64,000 nt of DNA from Fibrobacter intestinalis. GTDB taxonomy: Bacteria > Fibrobacterota > Fibrobacteria > Fibrobacterales > Fibrobacteraceae. A program made the translations under genes and the position numbers. The stretch is from the NCBI RefSeq assembly GCF_900167415.1, contig NZ_FUWU01000003.1, positions 52,613 to 116,612 on the forward strand. The letters run 5' to 3'. How positions within the stretch are numbered: position 1 is the first letter of the stretch; each line of letters opens with the position of its first letter. Positions 35,283 through 44,872 of this stretch are shown here, in pieces. Under the pieces are notes generated by a model that saw nothing but the letters and a program-made list of their open reading frames with translations, was not told the origin of the DNA and did not search any database.

Positions 35283-37061
35283 TCATTTGGCAGGGCACTG
35301 GGTTTTATCGACAAATGCGCTGGAATCCACACTCATGATTTGCACATTGGCATTTGCCCCACGCTCAAATCGGATGTCGCCGTAAACGCCGGAGAATGTT
35401 TTTTGCGAAGATATTTTTTTTACCAAATCCGTTTCGCCGTTTGCGAGCAGGGAAAAAACGATGTTCGCCGCATTATAACTCAAGCCGCTGACCTTGTCGG
35501 GTTTGGGTTCTTCATTAAAAGCGGATTTATAAGCGTTGGAAAAATTCGTATAGTTTTTGCTCGAATCCGTCGTAGCAGAAGAAACGCTAAAATGCGCCCC
35601 TTCGACCAGTTTTTTTCCCTCATCAATCAAGTCCTGGCCATACCACCCCGAAGTCCCTAAAAGGGTTCCGCGAATTTTATGGAAAGCGACTTGTCGAGCG
35701 ATGAGACCTGCATCCGAAGGACTGGAACTGGGGATGAAAACTCCCGGGATGCTGAAAACGGAATCCTGCAAAAAAGCTTTGCGTTCCTTGCCGCCGATGG
35801 CATCTAAATCTTTGGCTCCTCGTGCGATGTTTCGTTTATGCAGAATCTGTTTGAAACGCGTTGCCCGAAGTTTCCGAAATTCTGTGGTGTAATCCGGTTG
35901 GCCTTCTTCAAATTCCTGAATGGCGACAACAGCACCACCCCGACGCTCGACAGCGCGTTCAAAGCTTTGCGTCATAGCGGTTCCAAAATCCCCGACAGGA
36001 GAAAGAACGGCAAATTCGCGAATTCCCAAGCAGCTCATGGCGTAATTGGCGATTCCCGTCGCCAGATTTTCCATACTCACATTAACTTGGAAAATGTTGG
36101 GTCCCATTCGGGAAATTCCGGCATCAGTCGCGGTAGGCGTCAGCATAGGGATGCGGGTGTGAACGGAGCTAAGCCATGCGGCAACGGTTGCCGCCGGGGC
36201 ACTCATTAAAGGACCAATAATGGCGACAACGCTGTCTTGGGCGACAGCAAGGCGGGTTTGCCGAAGAGCTTCTACAGCGTCTGCCCGCGTGTCGGCAATA
36301 CGCAAATTGACTTTATTTTTCAAATTCGACTGTTCAAAAGCCAAGCGAGCGCCTTTGACCGCATCGTTTCCAAATTCAGCGAAATCCCCGGTCAGAGGAG
36401 CCAAAATCAGAACGGTAGGAATAGAAGGCTGTCCTTCCAGTTTGGCGATTTCTTCTTGGGCAGTCGCCACCCAGTCCGCATTTTCGTTGGCGCTTATCAC
36501 CCTTTTGAACCAATGGCGCGCCGCTTTGGAGTTTTGCCTTCTCGCTTGTTCCCGCCCCAGTCGCAACCAAGTCGCATTGGCGACTTTACGATTCACAAGA
36601 GCCTTGTCGGCGATGTTGGTGAGCTGCGCAATCTGCAAGTTGGAATTTTTAGAAATCGTGCGAATCGCCAATTTTTCAGCGTCTTCCTTGATAGCATTGT
36701 TCTGGCTATAAGAGAGGACATTCAGCAAAATGTCGATGGCATTTTCAACGGACTGCTCTTTACGGAGCATCGCTTCGGCGGCGATCAGCTCCATACGTGA
36801 ACGCTTCGGCTCTCCGGCATAATACTCCAAAAAGCGAGTAGTCAGATTGTTCAGATTCGCCGTGTCATCTGCAGCGAGGTAACAAGCCGCCAATTTCAAG
36901 GAAGCCTGATAGCCTTCTTCGGTTTTCATCTTTTTTTCGGCAAGAGGCTTCAGCGTTTCGATAGTCGCCGCGGAGCAGTCGCTCGGTTGCACATTCTGAG
37001 CGGTCGCGGCTGAAAATGCCGCCATAAACGAAAGGGTAAAAATAAATTTGGAAGTATTCAT
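35283..37061 (-). CDS. Periplasmic binding-protein-fold protein (LivK/LpoA-like) with helical N-terminal domain
   Basis: 592 residues. Signal peptide 1-21 (ATA-QN). Residues about 25-210 are helical repeats. From about 215 a type I periplasmic-binding fold begins: VLILAPLTGDFAEFGNDAVKGARLAFEQ, VAIIGPLMSAPAATVAAWLS, IPMLTPTATDAGI, FQVNVSMENLATGIANYA, FAVLSPVGDFGTAMTQSFE. The architecture of helical repeats plus this fold is like LpoA, the activator of penicillin-binding proteins, and like branched-chain amino acid binding proteins. No ABC permease genes adjoin, which fits the first idea better. It is the second gene of the 37394-34316 operon. Confidence 0.8.
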   Translation of the reverse strand: MNTSKFIFTLSFMAAFSAATAQNVQPSDCSAATIETLKPLAEKKMKTEEGYQASLKLAACYLAADDTANLNNLTTRFLEYYAGEPKRSRMELIAAEAMLRKEQSVENAIDILLNVLSYSQNNAIKEDAEKLAIRTISKNSNLQIAQLTNIADKALVNRKVANATWLRLGREQARRQNSKAARHWFKRVISANENADWVATAQEEIAKLEGQPSIPTVLILAPLTGDFAEFGNDAVKGARLAFEQSNLKNKVNLRIADTRADAVEALRQTRLAVAQDSVVAIIGPLMSAPAATVAAWLSSVHTRIPMLTPTATDAGISRMGPNIFQVNVSMENLATGIANYAMSCLGIREFAVLSPVGDFGTAMTQSFERAVERRGGAVVAIQEFEEGQPDYTTEFRKLRATRFKQILHKRNIARGAKDLDAIGGKERKAFLQDSVFSIPGVFIPSSSPSDAGLIARQVAFHKIRGTLLGTSGWYGQDLIDEGKKLVEGAHFSVSSATTDSSKNYTNFSNAYKSAFNEEPKPDKVSGLSYNAANIVFSLLANGETDLVKKISSQKTFSGVYGDIRFERGANANVQIMSVDSSAFVDKTQCPAK

Positions 37062-37073
37062 AAATTCCTGAAA

Positions 37074-37394
37074 TCAGATAGCGCTGGAATTGGCTTCTTG
37101 AATGACGACGTGTTCTTTTTTAATGTCCTTCTGCATATTTTCCGTCAGCTTGGACCAGTCAACGATGTCCACTCGAAAGGGGAGTTCGCTTTCGGCAAAG
37201 GCCTTTTCGACGCTGACCATTTCTTCAAATGAAACCGGTTTTGTAGAAACCACCACGATATTCAACGGGGAATCCGGGGTCAGATCGACTCCGGTCACAC
37301 GCGGACCGTAGGCATCGACTTCAAATTCGGCAAAATGGGCGTTTAAAATTCTCTGGACTTTTTCCAGCTGATTGGGTTCTAGACATAATTGCAT
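37074..37394 (-). CDS. Minimal nucleotidyltransferase-like protein with degenerate active site
   Basis: 106 residues. The order of elements fits the MNT/NTP_transf_2 fold: VDAYGPRVTGVDLTPDSPLNIVV at 27-49 (in pieces) and LPFRVDIVDWSKLTENMQKDI. In active enzymes the first block has G-S then D-x-D; here it is GPRVTG and SPLNI, so the serine and both aspartates are replaced. It therefore probably lacks catalysis. There is no HEPN toxin gene beside it; instead the LivK-fold gene follows after 12 bases. TATATT lies 9 bases before the ATG with no ribosome site, so a very short leader is possible. Confidence 0.65.
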   Translation of the reverse strand: MQLCLEPNQLEKVQRILNAHFAEFEVDAYGPRVTGVDLTPDSPLNIVVVSTKPVSFEEMVSVEKAFAESELPFRVDIVDWSKLTENMQKDIKKEHVVIQEANSSAI

Positions 37395-37403
37395 TGTGCC
37401 GTA

Positions 37404-37409
37404 AATATA
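37404..37409 (-). promoter_or_regulatory. -10-like box just before the nucleotidyltransferase-like gene
   Basis: Minus-strand TATATT ends 9 bases before the ATG at 37394, and no ribosome site lies between. No convincing -35. It would give a leader of about two bases. Confidence 0.35.
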
Positions 37410-37516
37410 GAAAAACGAACATAAAACCCCGCGCCCTACTTCGCTTCATCGGGAAATAGTTTATTTTATCTTTTAGCATCTAGAAAAAACTTACAAAAAG
37501 GACATTTTTTATCGCT

Positions 37517-38983
37517 ATGAAAAAAGTTCTGTTTTTTCTTTCTTTGGTTTTGGTTTCAACGTTTGCTTATGCAGACGTATCCACGCCATCTCCAGAGGAT
37601 TCCTTATCGGCTTCGCAGAAGAAAACGGAAGCCTCGGCGGACTCCATTCCGGAATTTACGCCTAGAACCCCGACAGGCAAGCGGTACCCCACCATCGTCC
37701 CCTTTGCGGAAGTGATTGCCCAAAACGTGTTGGTGTGGGCTTGGGATTATGCCGTTTTACGCAAGGATTACGCTAAAACCGGACCGTCTTACTGGAAACG
37801 CAACTATCGAGAAGGCTGGCAGTGGGACGACAACCATTTTGCCATCAACTTTTTTGGGCACCCTTATCAGGGCAGCATGTATTATTCAGCGGCTCGTGCG
37901 TCGGGCTATTCTTTCTACGAAAGCTTTTTGTTTGCTTTTACGGGTTCCTACGTCTGGGAAATGTTCTGCGAAACAGAATATCCCGCACCGAACGACCTGA
38001 TAGCGACCAGCGTTGGCGGCACCATCTACGGCGAAATGCTCTACCGGATTTCGACACGGGTTCTTTCTAAACCGGATGCGGGAATTTTGGACAACATCTT
38101 CGCCTTCGTCTCTAGCCCGATTGCTTACTTGCAAGAAAGAGTGACTGGAGCAAGTCCAACAAATCCGGGGTATGCGCCGCTGAATTGGTCCGTGTTTATC
38201 GGAGTCGGCCATCGGTTTGGCAGCGAATACCGCTACGACGAAGACGCCGATGTCCGCTCCGATAGCGATTGGAACTCTTCGTCGCTCGGTTATGGTTTGA
38301 ATCTCGTTTACGGCAGGGCAAATCGCAAAATTCAAAAGCCTTTTGAATACTTTACTTTTGATTTCAATCAGGAGCAAAGTGAAGACGGTATGATGATGCG
38401 GATGAATTCCGTGGGAAAACTCAAAAACATCCATCTGAATTCCGGCGAAAACTGGGTGGACCTGGCTACATATCTGCATTTCGACACGTTCTACGGCGAC
38501 TTGGTCGAAATGTCCGCGCTGGCTATCGGTTTGGGTGCCGACGTCAGCATTCATCTTTCTGAAAACCTCAATTTCCGCATGATTCACATGCCTTCCTTCG
38601 TTATGCTAGGCTCGTCGGACTTTAATTACGGCGATGTGCTTGCTCTGACGGATTCCACGTATGAAGAAACGAGAGATTACCAGTACAGCTTGGGACTCAG
38701 CTATAAATCTTCCATAGAAATCGAGCTGAAAAAATGGGGAAAACTATACAACTCGGTTGCGGCATATTTGTTCCATACGATGCCCAATACTGAACCGCAT
38801 TACGGAACCAACGGTTACGACTTTGTGATTTTCAACAGCGCCGGAGCCGATCTGTATTTGCCACTGCGTTTTTCTCTGGGACTTAGCCTCAATTCTTATG
38901 CTAAAATCGCCGCCTATGAACGGGTGCAACCGATGTCCCGCACGATGCATTCCATTAATTTATACACGAGATACAACTTTTAA
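37517..38983 (+). CDS. DUF3943 outer-membrane-type protein
   Basis: 488 residues. Signal peptide 1-19 (AYA-DV), a Ser/Glu-rich linker, then the DUF3943 block: NYREGWQWDDNHFAINFFGHPYQGSMYYSAARASGYSFYESFLFAF in pieces, GSYVWEMFCE, and PNDLIATSVGGTIYGEML. The C-terminal half alternates short strands rich in Tyr and Phe (LGYGLNLVYG, YFTFDFNQEQ, LGLSYKSSIEIELK, HSINLYTRYNF) and ends in Phe, as outer-membrane beta-barrels do. Known members are uncharacterised. The 3' end overlaps tmk by four bases, tail to tail. Confidence 0.82.
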   Translation: MKKVLFFLSLVLVSTFAYADVSTPSPEDSLSASQKKTEASADSIPEFTPRTPTGKRYPTIVPFAEVIAQNVLVWAWDYAVLRKDYAKTGPSYWKRNYREGWQWDDNHFAINFFGHPYQGSMYYSAARASGYSFYESFLFAFTGSYVWEMFCETEYPAPNDLIATSVGGTIYGEMLYRISTRVLSKPDAGILDNIFAFVSSPIAYLQERVTGASPTNPGYAPLNWSVFIGVGHRFGSEYRYDEDADVRSDSDWNSSSLGYGLNLVYGRANRKIQKPFEYFTFDFNQEQSEDGMMMRMNSVGKLKNIHLNSGENWVDLATYLHFDTFYGDLVEMSALAIGLGADVSIHLSENLNFRMIHMPSFVMLGSSDFNYGDVLALTDSTYEETRDYQYSLGLSYKSSIEIELKKWGKLYNSVAAYLFHTMPNTEPHYGTNGYDFVIFNSAGADLYLPLRFSLGLSLNSYAKIAAYERVQPMSRTMHSINLYTRYNF

Positions 38984-39618
38984 GAATCGAGTTTTTTCCA
39001 AATGGCCTGACGGATTTGAGAGTAAACTTTGTCCGCAGGCTGTTCCGCGTCGATGAGCGAAACACATTCGGGAAAATCCTGTGCCATTTGCCGATACCCA
39101 TTTCGAATACGGTTGAAAAAATTTGCCGATTCGCTTTCGAGCCTGTCGGGAATTCGGTTATCGTTTGTTTGTCTCCGGCGACTTTCTTCCACAGAAAGAT
39201 CCAAAACAAGAGTCAGCTCTGGATTATAATGCCCACAAGCGATTTGAGAAAGAGCCAGAACGGTTTGCGGGTCAATTCCCCGACCGTAACCTTGATAGGC
39301 AAGAGTGCTCCAGGCAAATCGATCAGCCAAGACAATTTTTCCCGCATCCAGAGCCGGGGCAATTTTTTCGGCGATAACCTGAGAGCGGGCCGCATTGTAC
39401 AAAAGCAATTCGGTCTTGTCGCTCATAATGCCTTTGTAACGAACATCCAAAAGCAAGTTTCGGATTTTTTCCGATATTTCAGAGCCGCCCGGTTCCCGAA
39501 TGCAGAGTACGTCAAAACCTCTTTTTTGCAAATCGGATGCAAGAAATTTCAGTTGAGTACTTTTTCCCGAACCATCGATTCCCTCTAAACAAAAAAAACG
39601 TTTTGCGGTTTGTATCAT
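38980..39618 (-). CDS. tmk: Thymidylate kinase
   Basis: 212 residues from MIQTAKRFFCLEGIDGSGKS. It phosphorylates dTMP to dTDP with ATP. The P-loop GIDGSGKST, the DR-type REPGGSEISEKIRNLLL, LLLYNAARSQ, the DRFAWSTLAYQGYGRG dTMP-binding block and the LID region LSVEESRRRQTNDNRIPDRLE are present. AGAGGA lies 7 bases before the chosen ATG; the frame continues 48 codons upstream into secA, which is not needed. It follows secA by 79 bases. Confidence 0.95.
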   Translation of the reverse strand: MIQTAKRFFCLEGIDGSGKSTQLKFLASDLQKRGFDVLCIREPGGSEISEKIRNLLLDVRYKGIMSDKTELLLYNAARSQVIAEKIAPALDAGKIVLADRFAWSTLAYQGYGRGIDPQTVLALSQIACGHYNPELTLVLDLSVEESRRRQTNDNRIPDRLESESANFFNRIRNGYRQMAQDFPECVSLIDAEQPADKVYSQIRQAIWKKLDS

Positions 39619-39697
39619 GCGAAATCCTCTTGTTCTATTGGAAAAAAGAAACGGCGAAGAGAAAAGTCCCGCCGTTCCATATTGAAATGCACAGATT

Positions 39698-42556
39698 TTA
39701 ATCTTCGTTTTTGCCGTGGCATTTTTTGTATTTGAGGCCGGAACCGCACCAGCACGGGTCATTGCGTCCGAGCTTCGGATGGTCGCTCTTTAAGCGAGCG
39801 CCGGGAACTCCAGCACGGCGTAATCCTTGCGGACGTGTACCGGGAAGTGCGGAACTCGGAATTGCGGACGGAGTCGATGGCGGAACAGGATTGACTGCTT
39901 TAGGCGTTTCCTGTTCTTGTTCGGTCGCTGCGGAATTCCCATTGTTCGGATTTTCGCTTGGGCGCGGAGCTTTTTGCAGCTGCTCCGGAGCAACGGAAAC
40001 GCCGTTCGCCAACTGAATTCGGATGTTCAAAATGCGCTGGGCAGTAATCGTGGCAATGCTTTCCAAACAATTCTGGAATGTGGTAAACGCCTGATTTTTG
40101 TACATCACCAGCGGGTCTTTTTGCGCATAACCCTGATAGCGAATAGCGTCTTTCAACTGGTCCATTGCGTACAAGTTTTCTTTCCAGTGTTGGTCGATGG
40201 TGTACAGGAAAATGCGCCGTTCGATATTGCGGAAATCGTTGTCGGGAATAATTTCGACCAGCTTATCGTATTTGTTTTTGCAAAGAGCGATCACTTCGTC
40301 CAAAACCTGCTCCGCTGTTTTTTTGCCACGCTCTTCCGCAGCCGGGTTGTAGTTGACGGCGAAGCTCAATTTAACCGCAGTCGTCAATCCGTCCCAGTTC
40401 CATTCATCGGCAAAGCGTTCCTTGCCAACAAATTGGGAGACTTTAATATCGCAGGCGTCCTGGATGTTTGTCCAAATGTCCGAGCGCACATCGTCACCGT
40501 TGAGAATGCGCCGACGAATGCCATAGATCACTTTACGCTGCTCGTTCATGACGTTGTCATAATCCAGCAAGTATTTACGCGTGTCAAAGCTCTGACTTTC
40601 TACGCGTTTTTGCGCACCGCGGATGGAACGAGAGACAATCGGATGCGTAATGACTTCGTCATCGCCGACTCCAAAACGGTTCATCAGCTGCTTGACATTG
40701 CTGCCACCGAAAATGCGCATCAGATCGTCGTCCAAAGAGAGGAAGTATTGCGATGAACCCGGATCGCCTTGACGCCCCGCACGTCCGCGCAACTGGTTAT
40801 CGATACGCCGGCTTTCGTGCCGTTCCGTACCGAGAACATGCAAGCCACCGAGTTCCTTGACACCGGGTCCTAGAACAATGTCGGTTCCACGTCCAGCCAT
40901 ATTTGTGGCGACAGTGACTTTTCCCTTGTAGCCTGCAAACTGGATAATCTCCGCTTCTCGCCCATGATTTTTGGCGTTCAGAACGTCATGGGGAATGCCC
41001 GCTTTTACCAGAAGCTGATGCAACTTTTCGGAGCGTTCCACCGATGCCGTGCCGACAAGAAGAGGCTGTCCCTTTTCATGCCGCTTCTGGATTTCGGCGA
41101 CGATGGCTTTCCACTTGGCGTCTTCGGTTTTGTAAACCATGTCCTGCATATCTTTACGGATGCAGGGCTTGTTCGTGGGAATCACCCATGTGTTCATGTT
41201 GTAAATTTTGATGAATTCCGTCGCTTCCGTTTCTGCCGTTCCCGTCATGCCCGAAAGCTTTTTGTACATCCGGAAATAGTTTTGGAATGTGATGGTCGCG
41301 AGGGTCTGGTTTTCGCGACGAATAGGAACATTTTCCTTGGCTTCAATGGATTGGTGAATGCCGTCGGAGTAGCGGCGGCCTTCCATGAGACGGCCCGTAT
41401 TTTCATCGACGATAACGACTTCGCCGTCCCGAACAATGTAATCCCTGTCGCGAAGAAACAGATTTTCCGCTTTGAGAGCCTGAGTGATAAAATGCACCCA
41501 TTCCGCGTGTTCGCCATACAGATTGGTAAAACCCATGATCTGTTCGATATGGTTTGTACCGCGTTCCGTGAGCTGCACGATTTTGTCTTTTTCATCGACC
41601 GTATAATCTTTGCCGCGGGTCAATTGCAAAATCAGCTGGCGAGCTTTGGTGTATTTGTCGGTGGCATCTTCGGCAGGACCGCTGATGATGAGAGGCGTCC
41701 GCGCTTCGTCAATAAGAATCGAGTCCACTTCATCGACAATGCAAAAATTCGGTTCGCGCTGGACCACGTCCTTCGGATCTACAGCCATATTGTCGCGCAA
41801 ATAGTCAAATCCGAATTCGTTATTGGTTCCGTAAGTCACATCGGAGTTGTAGCTTTCACGGCGTTGTGCCGAATCCAAATCGTGAACAATCAAACCGACC
41901 GTCAAACCGAGGAACTTGTAAACAAATCCCATCTGTTTAGAATCTCGGGTCGCCAGATAGTCGTTTACGGTGACGACGTGCACGCCTTTTCCAGAAAGTC
42001 CATTCAAATATACGGGGCAGACCGCAGCCAGAGTTTTTCCTTCGCCAGTCGCCATTTCGGCAATAGCGCCTTCGTGCAAAACCAGTCCGCCAATCAGCTG
42101 GACATCAAAGGGCAGCATTCGGAAAGGCTTTTCCGACTTGGGAAAAAGCTCGCGAACTTTCGCGTAGAATTTAGCGGGCATATAGATTTCCCATTCGGGT
42201 TTGCCCGCAGCCATATCGGCTTTGGCGGCTTCCACTGCGGCGATAATTTCCGGATCATCGCCGAGAGAAGAAAAATCAAATTCAAATTCCGGCTTGAACA
42301 CGTTGAAAATGCCCAAACGGCGGTCGCACGCTTCTTGGCACACGGCAAAGGCTTCGACCTTGATGTCGTCCAGCGTTTTGCCGGCTTTTATCGCTTCACG
42401 AAATTCTGCGGATTTTGCCGCCAATTCCTTGTCATCTAGAACTTCCAGTTTTTGACGTGCCTCGTGAATTTGCGCAATGATCGGGCGAAGGGATTTTACT
42501 TTACGCTCGTGTGGAGTTCCGAAAACCTTATGAAGAAGCGAATCAAGAATACTCAT
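39698..42556 (-). CDS. secA: Preprotein translocase ATPase SecA
   Basis: 952 residues, a normal full length. The DEAD-like motor has MATGEGKTLAAVCPVYLN, VDEVDSILIDEARTPLIISGP, the TGTAETEATEF stretch, VGTASVERSEKLHQLL and TNMAGRGTDIVLGPGV with GRAGRQGDPGSSQYFLS. The preprotein cross-linking and scaffold domains follow. After a Pro/Ala/Asn-rich linker the C-terminus carries the zinc site NDPCWCGSGLKYKKCHG that binds SecB or ribosomes. AAGGA precedes the ATG. It drives export of the signal-peptide proteins seen in the window. tmk lies downstream. Confidence 0.98.
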   Translation of the reverse strand: MSILDSLLHKVFGTPHERKVKSLRPIIAQIHEARQKLEVLDDKELAAKSAEFREAIKAGKTLDDIKVEAFAVCQEACDRRLGIFNVFKPEFEFDFSSLGDDPEIIAAVEAAKADMAAGKPEWEIYMPAKFYAKVRELFPKSEKPFRMLPFDVQLIGGLVLHEGAIAEMATGEGKTLAAVCPVYLNGLSGKGVHVVTVNDYLATRDSKQMGFVYKFLGLTVGLIVHDLDSAQRRESYNSDVTYGTNNEFGFDYLRDNMAVDPKDVVQREPNFCIVDEVDSILIDEARTPLIISGPAEDATDKYTKARQLILQLTRGKDYTVDEKDKIVQLTERGTNHIEQIMGFTNLYGEHAEWVHFITQALKAENLFLRDRDYIVRDGEVVIVDENTGRLMEGRRYSDGIHQSIEAKENVPIRRENQTLATITFQNYFRMYKKLSGMTGTAETEATEFIKIYNMNTWVIPTNKPCIRKDMQDMVYKTEDAKWKAIVAEIQKRHEKGQPLLVGTASVERSEKLHQLLVKAGIPHDVLNAKNHGREAEIIQFAGYKGKVTVATNMAGRGTDIVLGPGVKELGGLHVLGTERHESRRIDNQLRGRAGRQGDPGSSQYFLSLDDDLMRIFGGSNVKQLMNRFGVGDDEVITHPIVSRSIRGAQKRVESQSFDTRKYLLDYDNVMNEQRKVIYGIRRRILNGDDVRSDIWTNIQDACDIKVSQFVGKERFADEWNWDGLTTAVKLSFAVNYNPAAEERGKKTAEQVLDEVIALCKNKYDKLVEIIPDNDFRNIERRIFLYTIDQHWKENLYAMDQLKDAIRYQGYAQKDPLVMYKNQAFTTFQNCLESIATITAQRILNIRIQLANGVSVAPEQLQKAPRPSENPNNGNSAATEQEQETPKAVNPVPPSTPSAIPSSALPGTRPQGLRRAGVPGARLKSDHPKLGRNDPCWCGSGLKYKKCHGKNED

Positions 42557-42589
42557 TGAAAGTCCTTTTTAAAAATTATTCCGTTAATT

Positions 42590-42627
42590 TAGAAAAACAA
42601 AAAACAGGCAACCTCTAAAAATTGCCC
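42590..42627 (-). terminator. Rho-independent terminator closing the 42.7-57.3 kb cluster
   Basis: Minus strand: GGGCAA and TTGCCT (5 pairs plus one G-T) around a 10-base loop, followed by GTTTTTTGTTTTTC. It lies between the acyltransferase stop (42720) and the secA start (42556). A small GACGG/CCGTC hairpin sits at 42652-42667 in the same gap. Confidence 0.7.
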
Positions 42628-42719
42628 GGATAAAGAAAAATCAATATGTTCGACGGGTTCGACCGTCCCAAAATACCCAAAGGCTAGAATTTTAAAAACA
42701 GCCAACAGCCGTTGCGCAG

Positions 42720-43853
42720 CTACTTCTGCGGGGGAAGCGAATGCGCACTTTTTTCCAAACGATGCAAGCGATCTTTGTACTTTTGGTAGAGCGTGCTCAC
42801 CGTGTAAATGAAAAGGAGAAAGAGAACGGTGGAAAGAGGACGGTTCATATCACAAAAGCCCCAGGCGATGGTGACTAGCGGCAAGTGAATCAGATACGGA
42901 TAAAAAGACGCGCGCCCGACAGAGCGAATGAGCGGCTGGCAAAAAATTCGGGAAAGCCAACCCTTGGATGTCGTGACGCAGATGATAAGACCGCCATAAA
43001 TAAGAACCGCAACGGAATGATGGCAAATAAAATTCCAGGCGACGTTTTCGGATTTCATCGTAAAAAGGCTCGCATAGAGAATCGCCAAAAAGAAAATCTG
43101 CAAAATTCCAGCGACATAATTTTTTTTCAAAATATCGAATGCGCCCGATTTGTAAAGCCTAAAAAGAATCATCCCGAACAGATATTCAAAAATGCGTACA
43201 AAGGGAAACATGTGAAAATACTGATAGCGCAAATTGTAATTGGAAAAATCTCCAAGAAGCGGAACGTTTCCTAGAAAACCGGCGTATGCAAAGAAAATTC
43301 CCCACAGGATTCCAGGAAGGAAAACCAGCGCACAAAGCGTCCACAGAATTTTTCGACTGGAAATTTTCGCCAAATGCCGCGCGCAAAATGGAGTGATTGC
43401 ATAACAAATAAAGAATGCTGTTAAAGACCAGCTGGGTTCATTGAGTTTCATTCCCAACTGCGGAAAAAACGCCCACGAAAGCGAAAGGTGCATGAAAAGG
43501 GAGCGGATGGGGTGAAACATGTTTTCAAACCCGCCCACTTTGACGTAAATAGCGACAAACATCAGGAGCGTCATGGCGAAATGGCAGCGATAGAGCTTTG
43601 CGATACGAGCAAACAAAAAGGGTATGACGGGCAAGCGTCTGTCCGGGTCATTGAATTTAGAAGCAAATAAAAATCCGGCCAGAATAAAGAAGAGCCCAGC
43701 GGCAAAAGCGGGAGCAGTTACAATCGGCATTACCCAAGTCCAACTCGCCATATAGCCAAGTGCCGAAGAGGAAGCTAGATGCAGCATCACGATATTGAGG
43801 GAAGCTAAAAGGCGCAATCCGTCGATGGCTGGAAAGTATGCTTTTTCATTCAT
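42720..43853 (-). CDS. Acyltransferase family 3 membrane protein
   Basis: 377 residues with about ten membrane segments. The start EKAYFPAIDGLRLLASLNIVMLHL is the family opening, with the conserved DGLR and a His in the first helix. Further blocks are FLFARIAKLYRCHFAMT and LNEPSWSLTAFFICYAITPF, which carry the typical R-P-like and W-S-L positions. Such enzymes acetylate or acylate cell-surface sugars and peptidoglycan. No partner esterase (SGNH) is attached. It overlaps hemE by four bases and is the last gene of the long minus-strand cluster; its substrate is unknown. Confidence 0.85.
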   Translation of the reverse strand: MNEKAYFPAIDGLRLLASLNIVMLHLASSSALGYMASWTWVMPIVTAPAFAAGLFFILAGFLFASKFNDPDRRLPVIPFLFARIAKLYRCHFAMTLLMFVAIYVKVGGFENMFHPIRSLFMHLSLSWAFFPQLGMKLNEPSWSLTAFFICYAITPFCARHLAKISSRKILWTLCALVFLPGILWGIFFAYAGFLGNVPLLGDFSNYNLRYQYFHMFPFVRIFEYLFGMILFRLYKSGAFDILKKNYVAGILQIFFLAILYASLFTMKSENVAWNFICHHSVAVLIYGGLIICVTTSKGWLSRIFCQPLIRSVGRASFYPYLIHLPLVTIAWGFCDMNRPLSTVLFLLFIYTVSTLYQKYKDRLHRLEKSAHSLPPQK

Positions 43854-44872
43854 AAATGATTTCCGTGAATCGTATCGACAAAAGTACGAACTCCGTCAAG
43901 AGGCGTATCGGGAAGAACGCCGTGCCCAAGATTCATAATGTGCGGACGATTTCCAACGGTCTTTAAAATTTCTTGAGTCCGCTCCCGAATGATTTCGGGA
44001 TTTGCAAAAAGCAAAGCCTGGTCCAGATTTCCTTGGAAAATTTTTCCTGGATTCTTGTCCAGAAGATTTGCCAAATCGGTTCGATGATCGACTCCGACAA
44101 CATTAAAATCGGACTTGATAAAATCCGCAACGAGATGCGAAGCGCCGTTTGCATAATGGATAATGGGAGCATCCGTTTGCTGGCGAACAATGGAAACGAC
44201 TTTATCCGTGTAGGGCTTTGCCATTTTTTGATAATCGTCACCGTTTAAATGCCCAGCCCACGAATCCATGATGACGAGAACATCTGCGCCCCATTCCACT
44301 TGAAGAGCCAGATATTTGCCGGTTGTTTCGGCAACTGCATTCAGCAAAACCGCATAAGCATCAGAATCATTATAAAAAAGGGATTTGGTCCTGTGCAAAT
44401 CTTTAGAAGTTCCACCTTCAATAGCATAAGAAGCAATCGTAAGCGGCCCCCCGACAAAACCGAGGAGGGATTTTTCCGAAGAGAGCTTGGCGCGGACTTT
44501 TTGCAAAGCGGCTTTCGTATATGCTAAATCGTTTTCTAAACGAACTTGCCGAAGATTTTTCGCACAAGACGCGTCGCGAAAAGGATTGGAAATGACAGGA
44601 CCTTTTCCGGATTCAAACTTCAAATCAAATCCCATGGAAGGAAGAGTCACAAGAATATCGCTGAAGAGGATTGCCGCATCCATATCAAAACGATTAACGG
44701 GCTGCAAGGTCGCTTCGGCAGCAGCATCCGCATTACGTACAAAAGAAATGAAATCAGGAAAACGTTTGCGGAGTGCGCGATATTCGGGCAAGTAACGTCC
44801 CGCTTGGCGCATCAGCCATACAGGTTTCTCGGTTGTTTTTCCTAAAGCGGCGCGCGCAAAGAAAGTCGTCAT
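43850..44872 (-). CDS. hemE: Uroporphyrinogen III decarboxylase
   Basis: 340 residues. It decarboxylates the four acetate groups of uroporphyrinogen III to give coproporphyrinogen III. The signature PVWLMRQAGRYLPEYRALR is intact (both Arg residues for substrate binding), with the active Asp in AAILFSDILVTLPSMG, a FVGGPLTIASYAIEG block and HYANGASHLV. The end GHGVLPDTPLDGVRTFVDTIH is typical. No other heme gene is in the window. It overlaps prmA and the acyltransferase gene by four bases each. Confidence 0.97.
   Translation of the reverse strand: MTTFFARAALGKTTEKPVWLMRQAGRYLPEYRALRKRFPDFISFVRNADAAAEATLQPVNRFDMDAAILFSDILVTLPSMGFDLKFESGKGPVISNPFRDASCAKNLRQVRLENDLAYTKAALQKVRAKLSSEKSLLGFVGGPLTIASYAIEGGTSKDLHRTKSLFYNDSDAYAVLLNAVAETTGKYLALQVEWGADVLVIMDSWAGHLNGDDYQKMAKPYTDKVVSIVRQQTDAPIIHYANGASHLVADFIKSDFNVVGVDHRTDLANLLDKNPGKIFQGNLDQALLFANPEIIRERTQEILKTVGNRPHIMNLGHGVLPDTPLDGVRTFVDTIHGNHL

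Noticed and set aside
37074..37394. MNT antitoxin of a HEPN/MNT toxin-antitoxin pair
   Set aside because: Catalytic motif is lost and no HEPN gene is next to it; the neighbours are exported proteins.
40964..42439. Long plus-strand frame opposite secA
   Set aside because: Antisense to SecA; Phe/Arg/His-rich without any motif.
42650..42668. GACGGGTTCGACCGTC looked like a tRNA T-arm
   Set aside because: The pairing and the base after the loop do not fit TTCRANNC, and no acceptor or anticodon arm lies around it; it is a simple 5-bp hairpin.
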